Part shown: positions 1 to 11,024 of the stretch, piece by piece
How the letters are laid out: each line of letters opens with the position of its first letter
How positions within the stretch are numbered: position 1 is the stretch's first letter
Source of the DNA: Archivesica marissinica
Taxonomy: Eukaryota; Mollusca; Bivalvia; Venerida; Vesicomyidae
Length of the DNA: 64,000 nucleotides
Direction of reading: 5' to 3'
Assembly: GCA_014843695.1 (NCBI GenBank)
Contig: CM026398.1
Span: 51,251,834 to 51,315,833 of the forward strand
The notes under the pieces: model-generated
Databases searched by the model: none
The model's input: the letters and a program-made list of their open reading frames with translations, nothing else
What the model was told of the DNA's origin: nothing
Program-made: the position numbers and the translations under genes

Positions 1-1750
1 TCCATAGCAAATATCACATGTCATTTCATATATACAAGCTAGACATTTACCTTTAATGGAACATCCATAGCAAATATCACATGTCATTTCATATATACAA
101 GCTAGACATTTACCTTCAATGGAACATCCATAGCAAATATCACATGTCATTGCATATATACAAGATAGACATTTACCTTCAATGGAACATCCATAGCAAA
201 TATCACATGTCATTGCATATATACAAGCTAGACATTTACCTTCAATGGAACATCCATAGCAAATATCACATGTCATTTCATATATACAAGATAGACATTT
301 ACCTTCAATGGGACATCCATAGCAAATATCATATGTCATTTCATATATACAAGATAGACATTTACCTTCAATGGAACATCCATAGCAAATATCACATGTC
401 ATTGCATATATACAAGATAGACATTTACCTTCAAAGGAACATCCATAGCAAATATCACATGTCATTGCATATATACAAGGTACTAGTTGACATTTACCTT
501 CAATGGAACATCCATAGCAAATATCACATGTCATTGCATATATACAAGATAGACATTTACCTTCAAAGGAACATCCATAGCAAATATCACATGTCATTGC
601 ATATATACAAGGTACTAGTTGACATTTACCTTCAATGGAACATCCATAGCAAATATCACATGTCATTGCATATATACAAGGTATAGTTGACATTTACCTT
701 CAATGGAACATCCATAGCAAATATCACATGTCATTGCATATATACAAGCTAGACATTTACCTCCAATGGAACATCCATAGCAAATATCACATGTCATTTC
801 ATATATACAAGCTAGACATTTACCTTCAATGGAACATCCATAGCAAATATCATATGTCATTTCATATATACAAGATAGACATTTACCTTCATTGGAACAT
901 CCATAGCAAATATCACATGTCATTTCATATATACAAGCTAGAAATTTACCTTCAATGGAACATCCATAGCAAATATCACATGTCATTTCATATATACAAG
1001 CTAGACATTTACCTTTAATGGAACATCCATAGCAAATATCACATGTCATTTCATATATACAAGCTAGACATTTACCTTCAATGGAACATCCATAGCAAAT
1101 ATCACATGTCATTGCATATATACAAGATAGACATTTACCTTCAATGGAACATCCATAGCAAATATCACATGTCATTGCATATATACAAGCTAGACATTTA
1201 CCTCCAATGGAACATCCATAGCAAATATCACATGTCATTTCATATATACAAGCTAGACATTTACCTTCAATGGGACATCCATAGCAAATATCATATGTCA
1301 TTTCATATATACAAGATAGACATTTACCTTCAATGGAACATCCATAGCAAATATCACATGTCATTGCATATATACAAGATAGACATTTACCTTCAAAGGA
1401 ACATCCATAGCAAATATCACATGTCATTGCATATATACAAGACACTAGTTGACATTTACCTTCAATGGAACATCCATAGCAAATATCACATGTCATTTCA
1501 TATATACAAGATAACAGATAGACATTTACCTTCAATGGAACATCCATATCAAATATCACATGCCATTGCATATATACAAGATACCAGTAGACATTTACCT
1601 TCAATGGAACATCCATAGCAAATATCACATGCCATTTCATATATACAAGATATACATTTACCTTCAATGGAACATCCATAGCAAATATCACATGTCATTT
1701 CATATATAAAAGATACTAGTAGACATTTACCTCCAATGGAACATTTATAG
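1..1750. repeat. 63-bp minisatellite array
   Basis: About 27 tandem copies of a 63-bp unit containing TCCATAGCAAATATCACATG. Successive unit starts at 1, 64 and 127 show the period. Some units carry a 6-9-bp insertion (GGTACTAGTTGA-type junction). The array begins at or before the window edge and decays at about 1740-1750. The period is 21 codons, so long ORFs run on both strands (81-686 plus, 663-1691 minus), but their peptides simply repeat the unit. I see no start context, splice sites or composition supporting a gene. Confidence 0.95.
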
Positions 1751-2005
1751 CATAATTATGCCATAATGACTTTTCATAAGAGCCATGGCCTTGAGGTTGG
1801 CATTTCAAGGTCAAATCAAGGTCGTGTGAAATCAAGCATTTGATCTTGTGTGTCAAATACCAGGTTTGGATTTGGATATTGTATATATGTTGAGGGCCTC
1901 ATGTTACATTAACTTTTGTTAAATGAGTTATCTCGTAAAATACAATATTTATTATTATTATATTCTATGGTTGAAATCATAATCCCCACTCCCCGCAAAA
2001 ATATG
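1751..2005. other. Unique AT-rich spacer
   Basis: Non-repetitive AT-rich sequence between two arrays. No ORF, RNA gene or element end is recognisable. Confidence 0.6.
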
Positions 2006-2770
2006 AGGGTCAGCTACAGGGTCAGCTACATGGTCGGCTACAGGGTCAGCTGCAGGGTCAGTTACAGGGTCAGCTACAGGGTCAGCTACAGGGTCAGTTA
2101 CAGGGTCAGCTACTGGGTCGGCTACTGGGTCAGCTACAGGGTCAGCTACTGGGTCAGCTACATGGTCGGCTACAGGGTCAGCTGCAGGGTCAGTTACAGG
2201 GTCAGCTACAGGGTCAGTTACAGGGTCAGCTACTGGGTCGGCTACTGGGTCAGCTACAGGGTCAGCTACTGGGTCAGCTACAGGGTCAGCTACTGGGTCA
2301 GCTACTGGGTCAGCTACAGGGTCAGCTACAGGGTCAGCTACAGGGTCAGCTACTGGGTCAGCTACAGGGTCAGCTGCAGGGTCAGCTACATGGTCAACTA
2401 CTGGGTCAGCTACATGGTCGGCTACAGGGTCAGCTGCAGGGTCAGCTACATGGTCAGTTACAGGGTCAGCTACAGGGTCAGTTACAGGGTCGGCTACTGG
2501 GTCAGCTACAGGGTCAGCTACAGGGTCAGCTACTGGGTCAGCTACATGGTCAGCAACAGGGTCAGCTACAGGGTCAGCTACTGGGTCAGCTACAGGGTCA
2601 GCTACTGAGTCAGCTACAGGGTCAGCTACTGGGTCAGCTACAGGGTCAGCTACAGGGTCAGTTACTGGGTCAGCTACAGGGTCAGCTACTGGGTCAGCTA
2701 CTGGGTCAGCTATAGGGTCAGCTACAGGGTCAGCTACTGGGTCATCTACATGGTCAGCTACAGGGTCAGT
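2006..2770. repeat. 12-bp minisatellite array
   Basis: About 64 copies of a 12-bp unit, typically GGGTCAGCTACA, with variants (CTACTG, CTACAT, TTACAG, CTGCAG). Because 12 is four codons, every frame lacking a stop stays open. The plus strand reads a YRVS-type tetrapeptide repeat and the minus strand an ADPV-type repeat. Point variants are scattered rather than biased to synonymous positions, so this is read as non-coding. Confidence 0.95.
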
Positions 2771-2844
2771 ATACCTGACGGAGGAACAAGCAGATTGCAT
2801 CAGCCATTGGTATATAACTGGTTACTACTAACGAACTTGCGCAA

Positions 2845-3128
2845 ACAGACGGATCTGTAGTCCAGTGGTAACACGCTGGACTGGTAATCCAGGGATCGCA
2901 GATTCGATCCCCCGTCTGACAGTCTTTCAGATGGGACGTTAAACCGAGATCTCGTGTCGGTGTTTTACACCGTGCACGTAAACAGAACCAGAGGAGACTC
3001 TGGAATGGGTCTCTCTCTGTCTGTATCATTGCACTATCCTCCAACAATCTACAATGACTAATCTCTTCAGGAGCCGTCGCTCATATGGGCAACCGGTAGC
3101 GACGATAAATAAACGTAAAACACACACA
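2845..3128 (+). mobile_element. SINE-T, full-length tRNA-derived SINE
   Basis: A full SINE flanked by a perfect 12-bp target-site duplication, GAACTTGCGCAA, at 2833-2844 and 3129-3140. The first 73 nt (2846-2918) fold as a tRNA: acceptor CAGACGG/CCGTCTG, A box TAGTCCAGTGG, anticodon stem CTGGA/TCCAG with loop CTGGTAA (anticodon GGT, threonine-like), and a B box with one change (GATTCGATCCC). A central domain with GGGACGTTAAACCGAG and TTTACACCGTGCACGT follows, then a 3' tail GCAACCGGTAGCGACGATAA ending AAACGTAAAACACACA. Known for SINEs: Pol III transcription from the tRNA promoter and mobilisation by a partner LINE. The central domain resembles deeply conserved SINE domains of other animals, but I cannot name it with certainty. 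Confidence 0.93.
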
Positions 3129-3159
3129 GAACTTGCGCAAGCCAATGAGACAAATTGGC

Positions 3160-3775
3160 CATAGTTACTGCCCCTGAATACTCTTTAAGGAGAATATGTT
3201 TTTATTTGGTTTCTTGTTTTCATCGTGCTATCAATTTTCATCCGTTTTAAGTTTAAGCTTTATTCATTTTACAACGGTTGCCAAGCAAGTTCTAACAACT
3301 TATATTAATCACTCTCGTTAGCGCGGATGAAAGCATAAATGTGGTCATTCATGTGGGAAGAAACCGGAGTACCCGGAGAAAACCCACATGTCCGATCTGG
3401 CGACCACCGTATCATCTCACATATTTTCCGGCCTGAGGATCGAACCCGGGTTGCATTGGTGAGAAGCGAGCGCGCTAAACACTGCGCTAATCAAACAGCC
3501 CTATTGTTTCCTGTGCACCACATGCTATCCAATTTCATCCGTTTCCCCATCTTATGATAATTAAATTATTAAATCTCAACAGATAGTCTACAGTATATCC
3601 AATGGGTACTTTACATTGAAATCGGTCAGCTATACATTAACATCATTTTGATAAAATCACATTTATCATGTCTCAACACCGTGTTAGGGAACAACAGTAA
3701 AACAAAATATTCCGATAACAGGACCAATATACATAGCTGGGTAATTCGGATTGTATCTGCCGAGGGTAATAGAAA
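3160..3775 (+). repeat. Dispersed repeat X, copy 1, interrupted by a SINE
   Basis: Starts near AGTTACTGCCCCTGAATACTC and ends near TATCTGCCGAGGGTAATAGA. Shared landmarks with other copies are CAGTATATCCAATGGGTA, GATAAAATCACATTTATCAT and TTAGGGAACAAC. It is split by the minus-strand SINE-B at about 3250-3503. The segment before the SINE and the segment after it overlap slightly in repeat-X coordinates (both contain TGCTATC..TTTCATCCGTTT, at 3226 and 3523), so the junction is not a simple clean insertion. Unclassified; no protein coding seen. Confidence 0.75.
3250..3503 (-). mobile_element. SINE-B inside repeat X
   Basis: Minus-strand tRNA-derived SINE. Read on the minus strand, the head carries an A-box-like TTAGCGCAGTG and a B box GGGTTCGATCC. 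A central domain with CCGGGTACTCCGGTTTC follows, then a 3' tail with CGAGAGTGATTAATATAAG. The same family occurs at 11025-11266, 18491-18869 and 61647-61864. Confidence 0.85.
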
Positions 3776-3779
3776 ATAC

Positions 3780-4135
3780 AGTCAGTTACTGCCCCTGAAT
3801 ACCTGGTTTCCTCTGTTTTTATCGTTGTTTCCTTTGCACAACATGCTATCAATTTGCATGCACGTTTTCATCTTATACTTATTATGTTACTATATCTCGA
3901 CATATATCCTACAGTATATCCAACGAGTACTTATCCGTAAAGTTTGTTTCAATTAACTAACATGATTTGGATAAAATCACATTTATCATAACGCAACATC
4001 TGGACAGGGAACAACAATACAAACAAAGGATTCCAACAGAAAGGACCGCTATGGATTTCGCGATAAATCGGACTTTATCTGCCAAGGTAATAAAAAAAGC
4101 CAGCGAGGTCCCTCATTAGATGGCGTTTTAAAATA
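3780..4135 (+). repeat. Dispersed repeat X, copy 2
   Basis: A second copy directly behind copy 1, from GTCAGTTACTGCCCCTGAAT to about AGCGAGGTCCCTCATTAG. It keeps the order of landmarks: the T-rich segment, ACTATATCTCGACATATATC, GATAAAATCACATTTATCAT, GGGAACAAC, and ATAAATCGGACTTTATCTGC. About 355 bp. Confidence 0.8.
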
Positions 4136-4329
4136 ATCCTTCTACAGCAAGGCTCGATCCCACATCTGACATGTGGCCGCGAATCCATGCAGATAGACAC
4201 TCAATAACGGAGGACCGGCATGCACCATTATTACCGTCAATTATTTGAGAACCAATTAGATGGATACGCATTTGTTAGCGTATTATAGAATATCACATTG
4301 CTATCTAATATACGTCCACAATGAGAGAC

Positions 4330-4575
4330 ACCTCTAATTTTCTATTACCTCCCTTGGCAGATAAGGTCCGATTCATCCCGAAATGTAAATAGATCCTTTT
4401 AGTTAGAATCCTTTGTTTTTACTGTTGTTCCCTAACCAGATGATGCAGAATGTGATTTTATCAAAATCGTGTTAATTAACTGATAACATTGTTTTATAAA
4501 TTAGTACACATTGATAATACTGTAGGAGATATGTCGAGATATAGTAATTTAATAATCATATAAAGAGATAGTGGA
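4330..4575 (-). repeat. Dispersed repeat X, copy 3, inverted and partial
   Basis: The reverse complement of this stretch follows repeat X from the CTATATCTCGACATATCTCC landmark through TTAGGGAACAACAGTAAAAA to TTATCTGCCAAGGGAGGTAA. With copy 2 it forms an inverted repeat with arms of about 250 bp and about 200 bp of spacer. Confidence 0.75.
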
Positions 4576-4773
4576 ATAAAATATCAGTTGTCAAATCAAA
4601 GAAAGCAGTGTGTTGTGGATGTTTAGTTGATGGGGCATTGATACTTTAACATTGTAGAAATAGGGGTTATTGTTTTATTGTATTTGACTAATAATAATAA
4701 TAATAAAGACTTTATTTAACGAGAGAACTCATATGAACAATTAAGTCAGTCTACCATTAGGCCCTGACTATGT

Positions 4774-5000
4774 GTGGAAGTCGTGATAGCGCAGTGAATG
4801 CGCGGTCGCTTCAGGTCCGGAGTTCGAGCCCCGCTGGAGCCGTTACGATTGTACCCTTAGGCAAGACATTTAAATTCCACATTGCCTCTTCTCTCTCCTT
4901 CATGGCGATGGATTCCATCAGGAATGAGGTCTCGAGAGTGATTAATATCAGTTGAAATAACTTGTTTCCTAATCGAGCTAAAATAAATTTGTATAAATTA
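4774..5000 (+). mobile_element. SINE-L, tRNA-Leu-like SINE
   Basis: The head starts GTGGAAGTCGTGATAGCGCAG (A box) and has a B box GGAGTTCGAGCCCC. Fuller copies (38890-39126) keep the anticodon arm TTCGC/GCGAA with loop TTCAGGT, so the anticodon is CAG (leucine-like). This copy has lost the 3' half of that arm. The body has CCTCTTCTCTCTCCTTCATG and GATGGATTCCATCAGGAATG. The 3' tail is GAGTGATTAATAT...CTAATCGAGCTAAAATAAAT. Confidence 0.88.
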
Positions 5001-5044
5001 AAGAACACAGCGATAAAACAGAGGAAATCAGGACGTATCTATTT

Positions 5045-5072
5045 TAGGGAGTATTCAGGGGCAGTAACAGAC
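5045..5072 (-). repeat. Terminal scrap of repeat X
   Basis: GAGTATTCAGGGGCAGTAAC is the reverse complement of the start of repeat X. Only this end is present. Confidence 0.5.
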
Positions 5073-5439
5073 CGATGTCTCTCATTCCACTTGTATGCCA
5101 TCGTTCAACATGCAGTGGAAGCATTGCCGGCTGGCAATAAGCCAGTGCTATACTAATTTAAGATCCGCTTATACGATTTACTATGCAGCTGCATCACATA
5201 AAGTCAATCAATTGAAATATTTAGTAGCTGCTAGCAAAACCAATGAGGCCGGTATTTCGGAACTCCTGTGACTAGCAAGATATATTTAGTTTGCAAATAT
5301 ACACATTTATATTAGTTCAGTTACGAAGCAAGTTCTTATAAGTTTCAGGAAGCCGTCATCGAAATCCCATTACTTGTGGAAACATGGGCGAGAGAAGAGG
5401 CAATGGTGTTTTAAGTGTCCTGTGGTGTGGTTCATGCGG
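5073..5439. other. Unique spacer
   Basis: No ORF, element end or RNA gene recognised. Confidence 0.5.
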
Positions 5440-7316
5440 ATATCGAAGTGTTGTCGTTATATACGTGTAGTGCTGTGGGTGTACATGACTGTGTAGTGTT
5501 GTCGTCGTGTCCGTGTACACGCGTAGTGTTGTCGTGTTGGTGTACATGTGTAGTGATGTCGGTGAACACGTGTAGTATTGTCGTGTCGGTGTAGACGTGT
5601 AGTGTTGCCCTGTTGGTATTCACGTGTAGTGATGTCGGTGTACATGTGTAGTGATGTCGGTGTACACGTGTAGTGATGTCGTGTCGGTATTCACGTATAG
5701 TGATGTCGGTGTACACGTGTAGTGATGTCGGTATTCACGTGTAGTGATGTCGGTGTACACGTGTAGTGTGGTCGTGTCGGTATTCACGTATAGTGATGTC
5801 GGTGTACACGTGTAGTGATGTCGTGTCGGTATTCACGTATAGTGATGTCGGTGTACACGTGTAGTGATGTCGGTATTCACGTATAGTGATGTCGGTGTAC
5901 ACGTGTAGTGTTGCCATGTCGGTATTCACGTATAGTGATGTCGGTGTACACGTGTAGTGTTGCCCTGTCGGTATTCACGTATAGTGATGTCGGTGTACAC
6001 GTGTAGTGTTGCCATGTCGGTATTCACGTATAGTGATGTCGGTGTACACGTGTAGTGTTGCCCTGTCGGTATTCACGTATAGTGATGTCGGTGTACACGT
6101 GTAGTGTTGCCATGTCGGTATTCACGTATAGTGATGTCGGTATTCACGTAGAGTGATGTCGGTGTACACGTATAGTGATGTCGGTGTACACGTATAGTGA
6201 TGTCGGTGTACATGTGTAGTGTTGCCCTGTCGGTATTCACGTATAGTGATGTCGGTATTCACGTATAGTGATGTCGGTGTACACGTATAGTGATGTCGGT
6301 GTACACGTATAGTAATGTCGGTGTACATGTGTAGTGTTGCCATGTCGGTATTCACGTATAGTGATGGCGGTGTACATGTGTAGTGTTGCCATGTCGGTAT
6401 TCACGTGTAGTGATGTCGGTGTACACGTATAGTGATGTCGGTGTACACGTGTAGTGTTGCCATGTCGGTATTCACGTATAGTGATGTCGGTGTACACGTG
6501 TAGTGTTGCCATGTCGGTATTCACGTATAGTGATGTCGGTGTACACGTGTAGTGTTGCCATGTCGGTATTCACGTATAGTGATGTCGGTGTACATGTGTA
6601 GTGTTGCCCTGTCGGTATTCACGTATAGTGATGTCGGTGTACATGTGTAGTGATGTCAGTGTACATGTGTAGTGTTGCCCTGTCGGTATTCACGTATAGT
6701 GATGTCGGTATACATGTGTAGTGTTGCCCTGTCGGTATTCACGTATAGTGATGTCGGTGTACATGTGTAGTGTTGCCCTGTCGGTATTCACGTATAGTGA
6801 TGTCGGTGTACAAGTGTAGTGTTGCCATGTCGGTATTCACGTATAGTGATGGCGGTGTACATGTGTAGTGTTGCCATGTCGGTATTCACGTGTAGTGATG
6901 TCGGTGTACACGTGTATTGTTGCCCTGTCGGTATTCACGTATAGTGATGTCGGTGTACACGTATAGTGATGTCGGTGTACACGTGTAGTGATGTCGGTGT
7001 ACATGTGTAGTGATGTCGGTGTACACGTGTAGTGTTGCCCTGTCGGTATTCACGTATAGTGATGTCGGTGTATACACGTGTAGTGATGTCGGTGTACATG
7101 TGTAGTGATGTCGGTGTATACACGTGTAGTGATGTCGGTGTACATGTGTAGTGATGTCGGTGTACACGTGTAGTGTTGCCCTGTCGGTATTCACGTATAG
7201 TGACGTCGGTGTATACACGTATAGTGATGTCGGTGTACACGTGTAGTGTTGTCGTGTCGGTATTCACGTATAGTGATGTCGGTGTACACGTTTAGTGTTG
7301 TCGTGTTGACACGTGT
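5440..7316. repeat. CACGTG-rich composite minisatellite (22 + 27 bp units)
   Basis: About 1.9 kb built from two alternating modules: GTGATGTCGGTGTACACGTGTA (about 22 bp) and a 27-bp module with GTGTTGCC(A/C)TGTCGGTATTCACG. The modules are mixed irregularly. Many copies contain the 10-bp palindrome TACACGTGTA, which holds the E-box core CACGTG. The array is degenerate at the left edge and is interrupted at the right by a SINE at 7317. A remnant resumes at 7524. Confidence 0.92.
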
Positions 7317-7523
7317 TTATACAAATTTATTTTAGCTCGATTGCGAAACAAGTTATTTCAACTTATATTAATCACTCTCGAGACCTCATTCCTGATGGAA
7401 TCCATCGCCACGAGGGAGAGAGAAGAGGCAACGTGGAATTTAAATGCCTTGCCTAAGGGCACAATCGTAACGGCTCCAGCGGGGCTCGAACCCCGGACCT
7501 TTAGCACCAGAAGCGAACCTGAA
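7317..7523 (-). mobile_element. SINE-L inserted in the minisatellite
   Basis: Minus-strand SINE-L, 3' tail first (TTTATACAAATTTATTTTAG), head at the right end. It is flanked by a perfect 12-bp duplication GTTGACACGTGT at 7305-7316 and 7524-7535. The duplicated target is minisatellite sequence and the array resumes after it (GACACGTGTAGTGTTGTTAT). The array therefore predates the insertion. The 5' tRNA head is partly truncated. Confidence 0.93.
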
Positions 7524-7555
7524 GTTGACACGTGTAGTGTTGTTATTGAAATCCT

Positions 7556-8160
7556 ATGTGCAAAATCACATTCAAAATGCTTGTATATGCCGCTGGCTGT
7601 ACTAGATCAATGTGGAATTTCAGAGAGACGTCTCAACGTTCATCTGTGTTATAAAAATGCTTGTAATAAACATGCCGCTTGCTGTACTAGATCAATGTGG
7701 ATTTTCAGAGAGACGTCTCCACGTTATTCTGTGTTATAAAAATGCTTGTAATATACATGCCGCTGGCTGTACTAGATCAATGTGGAATTTCAGAGAGACG
7801 TCTCCACGTTCATCTGTGTTATAAAAATGCTTGTAATATACATGCCGCTGGCTGTACTAGATCAATGTGGAATTTCAGAGAGACGTCTCAACGTTCATCT
7901 GTGTTATAAAAATGCTTGTAATAAACATGCCGCTTGCTGTACTAGATCAATGTGGATTTTCAGAGAGACGTCTCCACGTTATTCTGTGTTATAAAAATGC
8001 TTGTAATATACATGCCGCTGGCTGTACTAGATCAATGTGGATTTTCAGAGAGACGTCTCAACGTTCATCTGTGTTATAAAAATGCTTGTAATAAACATGC
8101 CGCTTGCTGTACTAGATCAATGTGGATTTTCAGGGAGACGTCTCCGCAGACGCATGATCG
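7556..8160. repeat. 85-bp tandem repeat with 255-bp higher order
   Basis: Seven copies of an 85-bp unit with TGTACTAGATCAATGTGGA and TTTCAGAGAGACGTCTC. Two variants alternate: a GGCTG / CTCAACG / CATCTG type and a CTTGCTG / CTCCACG / TTATTCTG type. Copies 1-2 match copies 4-5, giving a 255-bp higher-order period. The short overlapping ORFs here recur every 85 bp in different frames and are not genes. Confidence 0.93.
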
Positions 8161-9385
8161 CGTTAAATGTCTTCTATTAAGGATTTCAATATCCCAAATG
8201 ATCAGAAGAAATGAACACATTCTCTGCGGCTGGCAATTTGTAGATCTATAGAATTATTTACAATGACATATTTGTAGCAGAGTTATTTTGCAAACTTGGG
8301 GGGAAATGCAAATCTAATCTATATATTGTCCGGATACAGAATAGTATATTGTTAACATGTGATGCCGCCACAATTTGGTACAGAAAAAAAATCGTGAATA
8401 TTTACGTAAACTTAATCTTATCATTAAAGCTGTTCGGAAAGGAGAACTTGCTCTGCATGCGATTGTCCCGTTATTTATACTTAAAATGTGAATAAGACAG
8501 CTAAGAATGATATTTACGCGCATTCAGTTCACCGCTATTTAGAGGTTATTACATGGCTAGACCCATATCAGCATACGTGTGATATCAAGTTACCGCGGGT
8601 CGATACTTAGGCTGATATAACTAGCCCCACTAGCTGGCTCTAGTTACACCCCTGACGTCCCGGACACATATATAAGAAATATAACATCTTTATTACTTTG
8701 ATATGAATTTGAACATTTACTAATCGAAATCATGCTCTCCGTTATCCATTTATCAGGAATATATCATAATTAGTGACGAAAACACGAAATTAGATACACG
8801 AAAACGGATTGCAATATTACATCGAAACTACAAACATTTCTTTTTTATCCGTCAAATTTGGCACACTGGTACGCTACGGAAGTAAACAAATTAGCACCGA
8901 GTATGCGTTTTTTCTCAGGAACAAATTATGATACTGCTTTTCTAGTAGTGATACGGGCTCGTGACCGTATCATGCAAACCAGAAAACGTAATATCAGACT
9001 GGAAAACACAGCGTATCGACCTGGGTGGTAGACAGTGTTGTGGTAGGCAAATAACGATAACAATTCATAACTAAGCACTACTATGATCTACTAAGCGGTT
9101 GGAACCGGATACAAAAATGTCAACTTTTGAATATACCATTGAACGTTGAAGCCACTCGGAAACGATCGGCTATACTAATTTACATACGGTGCACTATTAT
9201 TAGAACGTATATAAATTACAATCACGTGACTAGCGAGTTGCTACGAAAAAAACCGAACGATTTTCCGCAAAATAGTTTAATAAAAATATTGAGTACATTT
9301 ATAATTTCTTCGAACTCATTGGTTTGCTGAGAAACCTGGGTAATAACGGGTTTATAATGAGTACAACTACCTGATAACAACCTTA
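8161..9385. other. Unique AT-rich DNA
   Basis: No repeat array, recognisable element or credible exon. Small ORFs of 60-110 codons overlap on both strands without recognisable domains. Confidence 0.5.
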
Positions 9386-9650
9386 CAGCGGGTCTGTAGT
9401 CCAGTGGTAACACGCTGGACTGGTAATCCAGGGATCGCAGGTTCGATCCCCCGTCTGACCCTAATAAAATGAACAGTCTTTCAGATGGGACATTAAACCG
9501 AGGTACAGAAGAACCAGAGGAGACTCTGTAATGGGTCTCTGTCTGTATCATTGCAATATCCTCCAAAAATCTAAAATGACTAATCTCTTGAGGAGGCGTC
9601 GCTCATATGGGCAACCGGTAACGACGAAAAATAAACGTAAAACACCAAGG
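9386..9650 (+). mobile_element. SINE-T, near full-length
   Basis: Flanked by an 11-bp duplication TAACAACCTTA at 9375-9385 and 9651-9661. The head has the A box, the anticodon loop CTGGTAA and the B box GGTTCGATCCC. The central domain has lost about 25 bp around the TTTACACCGTGCACG segment relative to the 2845 copy. The tail GCAACCGGTAACGACG is kept. Confidence 0.93.
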
Positions 9651-9661
9651 TAACAACCTTA

Positions 9662-10614
9662 TTAGAGATTATGATAGTGACATTGAACAGGAATTTATCT
9701 TTAAAATGTGTTCTTGTGTCACATACAAGCGTGTGTGTTTGCACACTATCCTCTAGTTTGTTTCAGTTCTACCATTAGCCTGATATAGCAACGGTTATAC
9801 ACAAAGCCCATCCTCGTATATAAATACTTCTTTGCCAGTACTTAAATAGATCCTTGTATTGCAATATCCATGTCCTGGAAGCAATACCAGTATAATTAAG
9901 CACTTTAAATCAGTAAGTTTCAGACATGCGCGATAGTAAATTAGAATTCATTTCTCCGAATTTGCAATCGTCACTTGCTATCCATCAAATCGGGTTTGCA
10001 AGAAGAGAGAGCTAGTTATATATGAGACCCACATATCACAGTGAGCCCCTAGGCAATCTAGACATTCAATAAATCGCTACACAGTAGTGACTTACAATTT
10101 GATAAATGAAGTGGGATAAAGTACACTCTTAAATTTCCTTCTTTTTAACATTATTAGGCCGTTAATTGTCTGTATTGATCTCCAAAACCGTTACCCAAGT
10201 GAATATTGATATCAAGCTCCATTTGATAGACTGTTCTTTTCTATTAGAATATTGTAAAATAAGGGAGTCATTTATTTATAGAGACTTCAATTTCATAATG
10301 AATAAGTAACTGTTTTCAACCTTACTAAAATTCGATGTTTAGAATTTAGAATTTTTTGTTCATTACAATTAAGCACCTCAAATATTTACTATCTTTACGC
10401 AGACAAATACTGCCATTCAGTCTAGACAATTATTATACAAACATGCCACTTACATGGGGCTATTACCTAGATTACTTGTCTTCGTAATACGATGACATTG
10501 CAATAAAACTACTGGGTAGAGAAGTTTGTTCCATTGTTCGATTCCCATTTGAACTAGCTGGCTTTACAATTGGGATTAGTATATATACATCATATACATA
10601 ACCTATGTTTGGAG
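9662..10614. other. Unique AT-rich DNA
   Basis: About 950 bp with no array, element or coding signal recognised. Confidence 0.5.
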
Positions 10615-10905
10615 CAGACGGATCTATAGTCCAGTGGTAACACGCTGGACTGGCAATCCAGGGATCGCAGGTTCGATCCCCCGTCTGACCGTAATAAAAT
10701 TAACAGTCTTTCAGATGGGACGTTAAACCGAGGTCTCGTGTCGGCGCTTTACACCGTGCACGTTAAAGAACCAGAGGAGGCTCTGGAATGGGTCTCTGTC
10801 TGTATTATTGCAATATTCTCCAAAAATCTAAAATGACTAATCTCTTCAGGAGGCGTCGCTCATATGGGCAACCGGTAGCGACGTTAAATAAACGTAAAAA
10901 CACAC
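10615..10905 (+). mobile_element. SINE-T, full-length
   Basis: Same structure as the copy at 2845. The anticodon loop reads CTGGCAA here (anticodon GGC) instead of CTGGTAA, a point change in the tRNA head. Central domain and tail (GCAACCGGTAGCGACGTTAA, ACGTAAAAACACAC) are complete. No clear target duplication: only a 6-bp CATAAC match flanks it. Confidence 0.9.
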
Positions 10906-11024
10906 TGCATAACGCAAATACTCTATCATAAGTACCGGGCAATTCCAGTAGGGTGAAAGTTCATTCTATATGACACCTTCAATATTATTCTGCTAATGGT
11001 AGTTGAATATTTTAGATTGTTTTA

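Noticed and set aside
663..1691. 342-codon minus-strand ORF as a cysteine-rich repeat protein
   Set aside because: It lies wholly in the 63-bp array, is mirrored by open frames on the plus strand, and has no unique N- or C-terminal sequence. The openness follows from a 21-codon period.
1958..2800. ADPV-repeat protein on the minus strand (280 codons)
   Set aside because: A 12-bp array reads open in several frames. Substitutions do not favour synonymous sites.
2846..2918. Functional tRNA-Thr gene
   Set aside because: The fold is good, but the same head recurs with identical downstream SINE sequence and target duplications. It is a SINE head.
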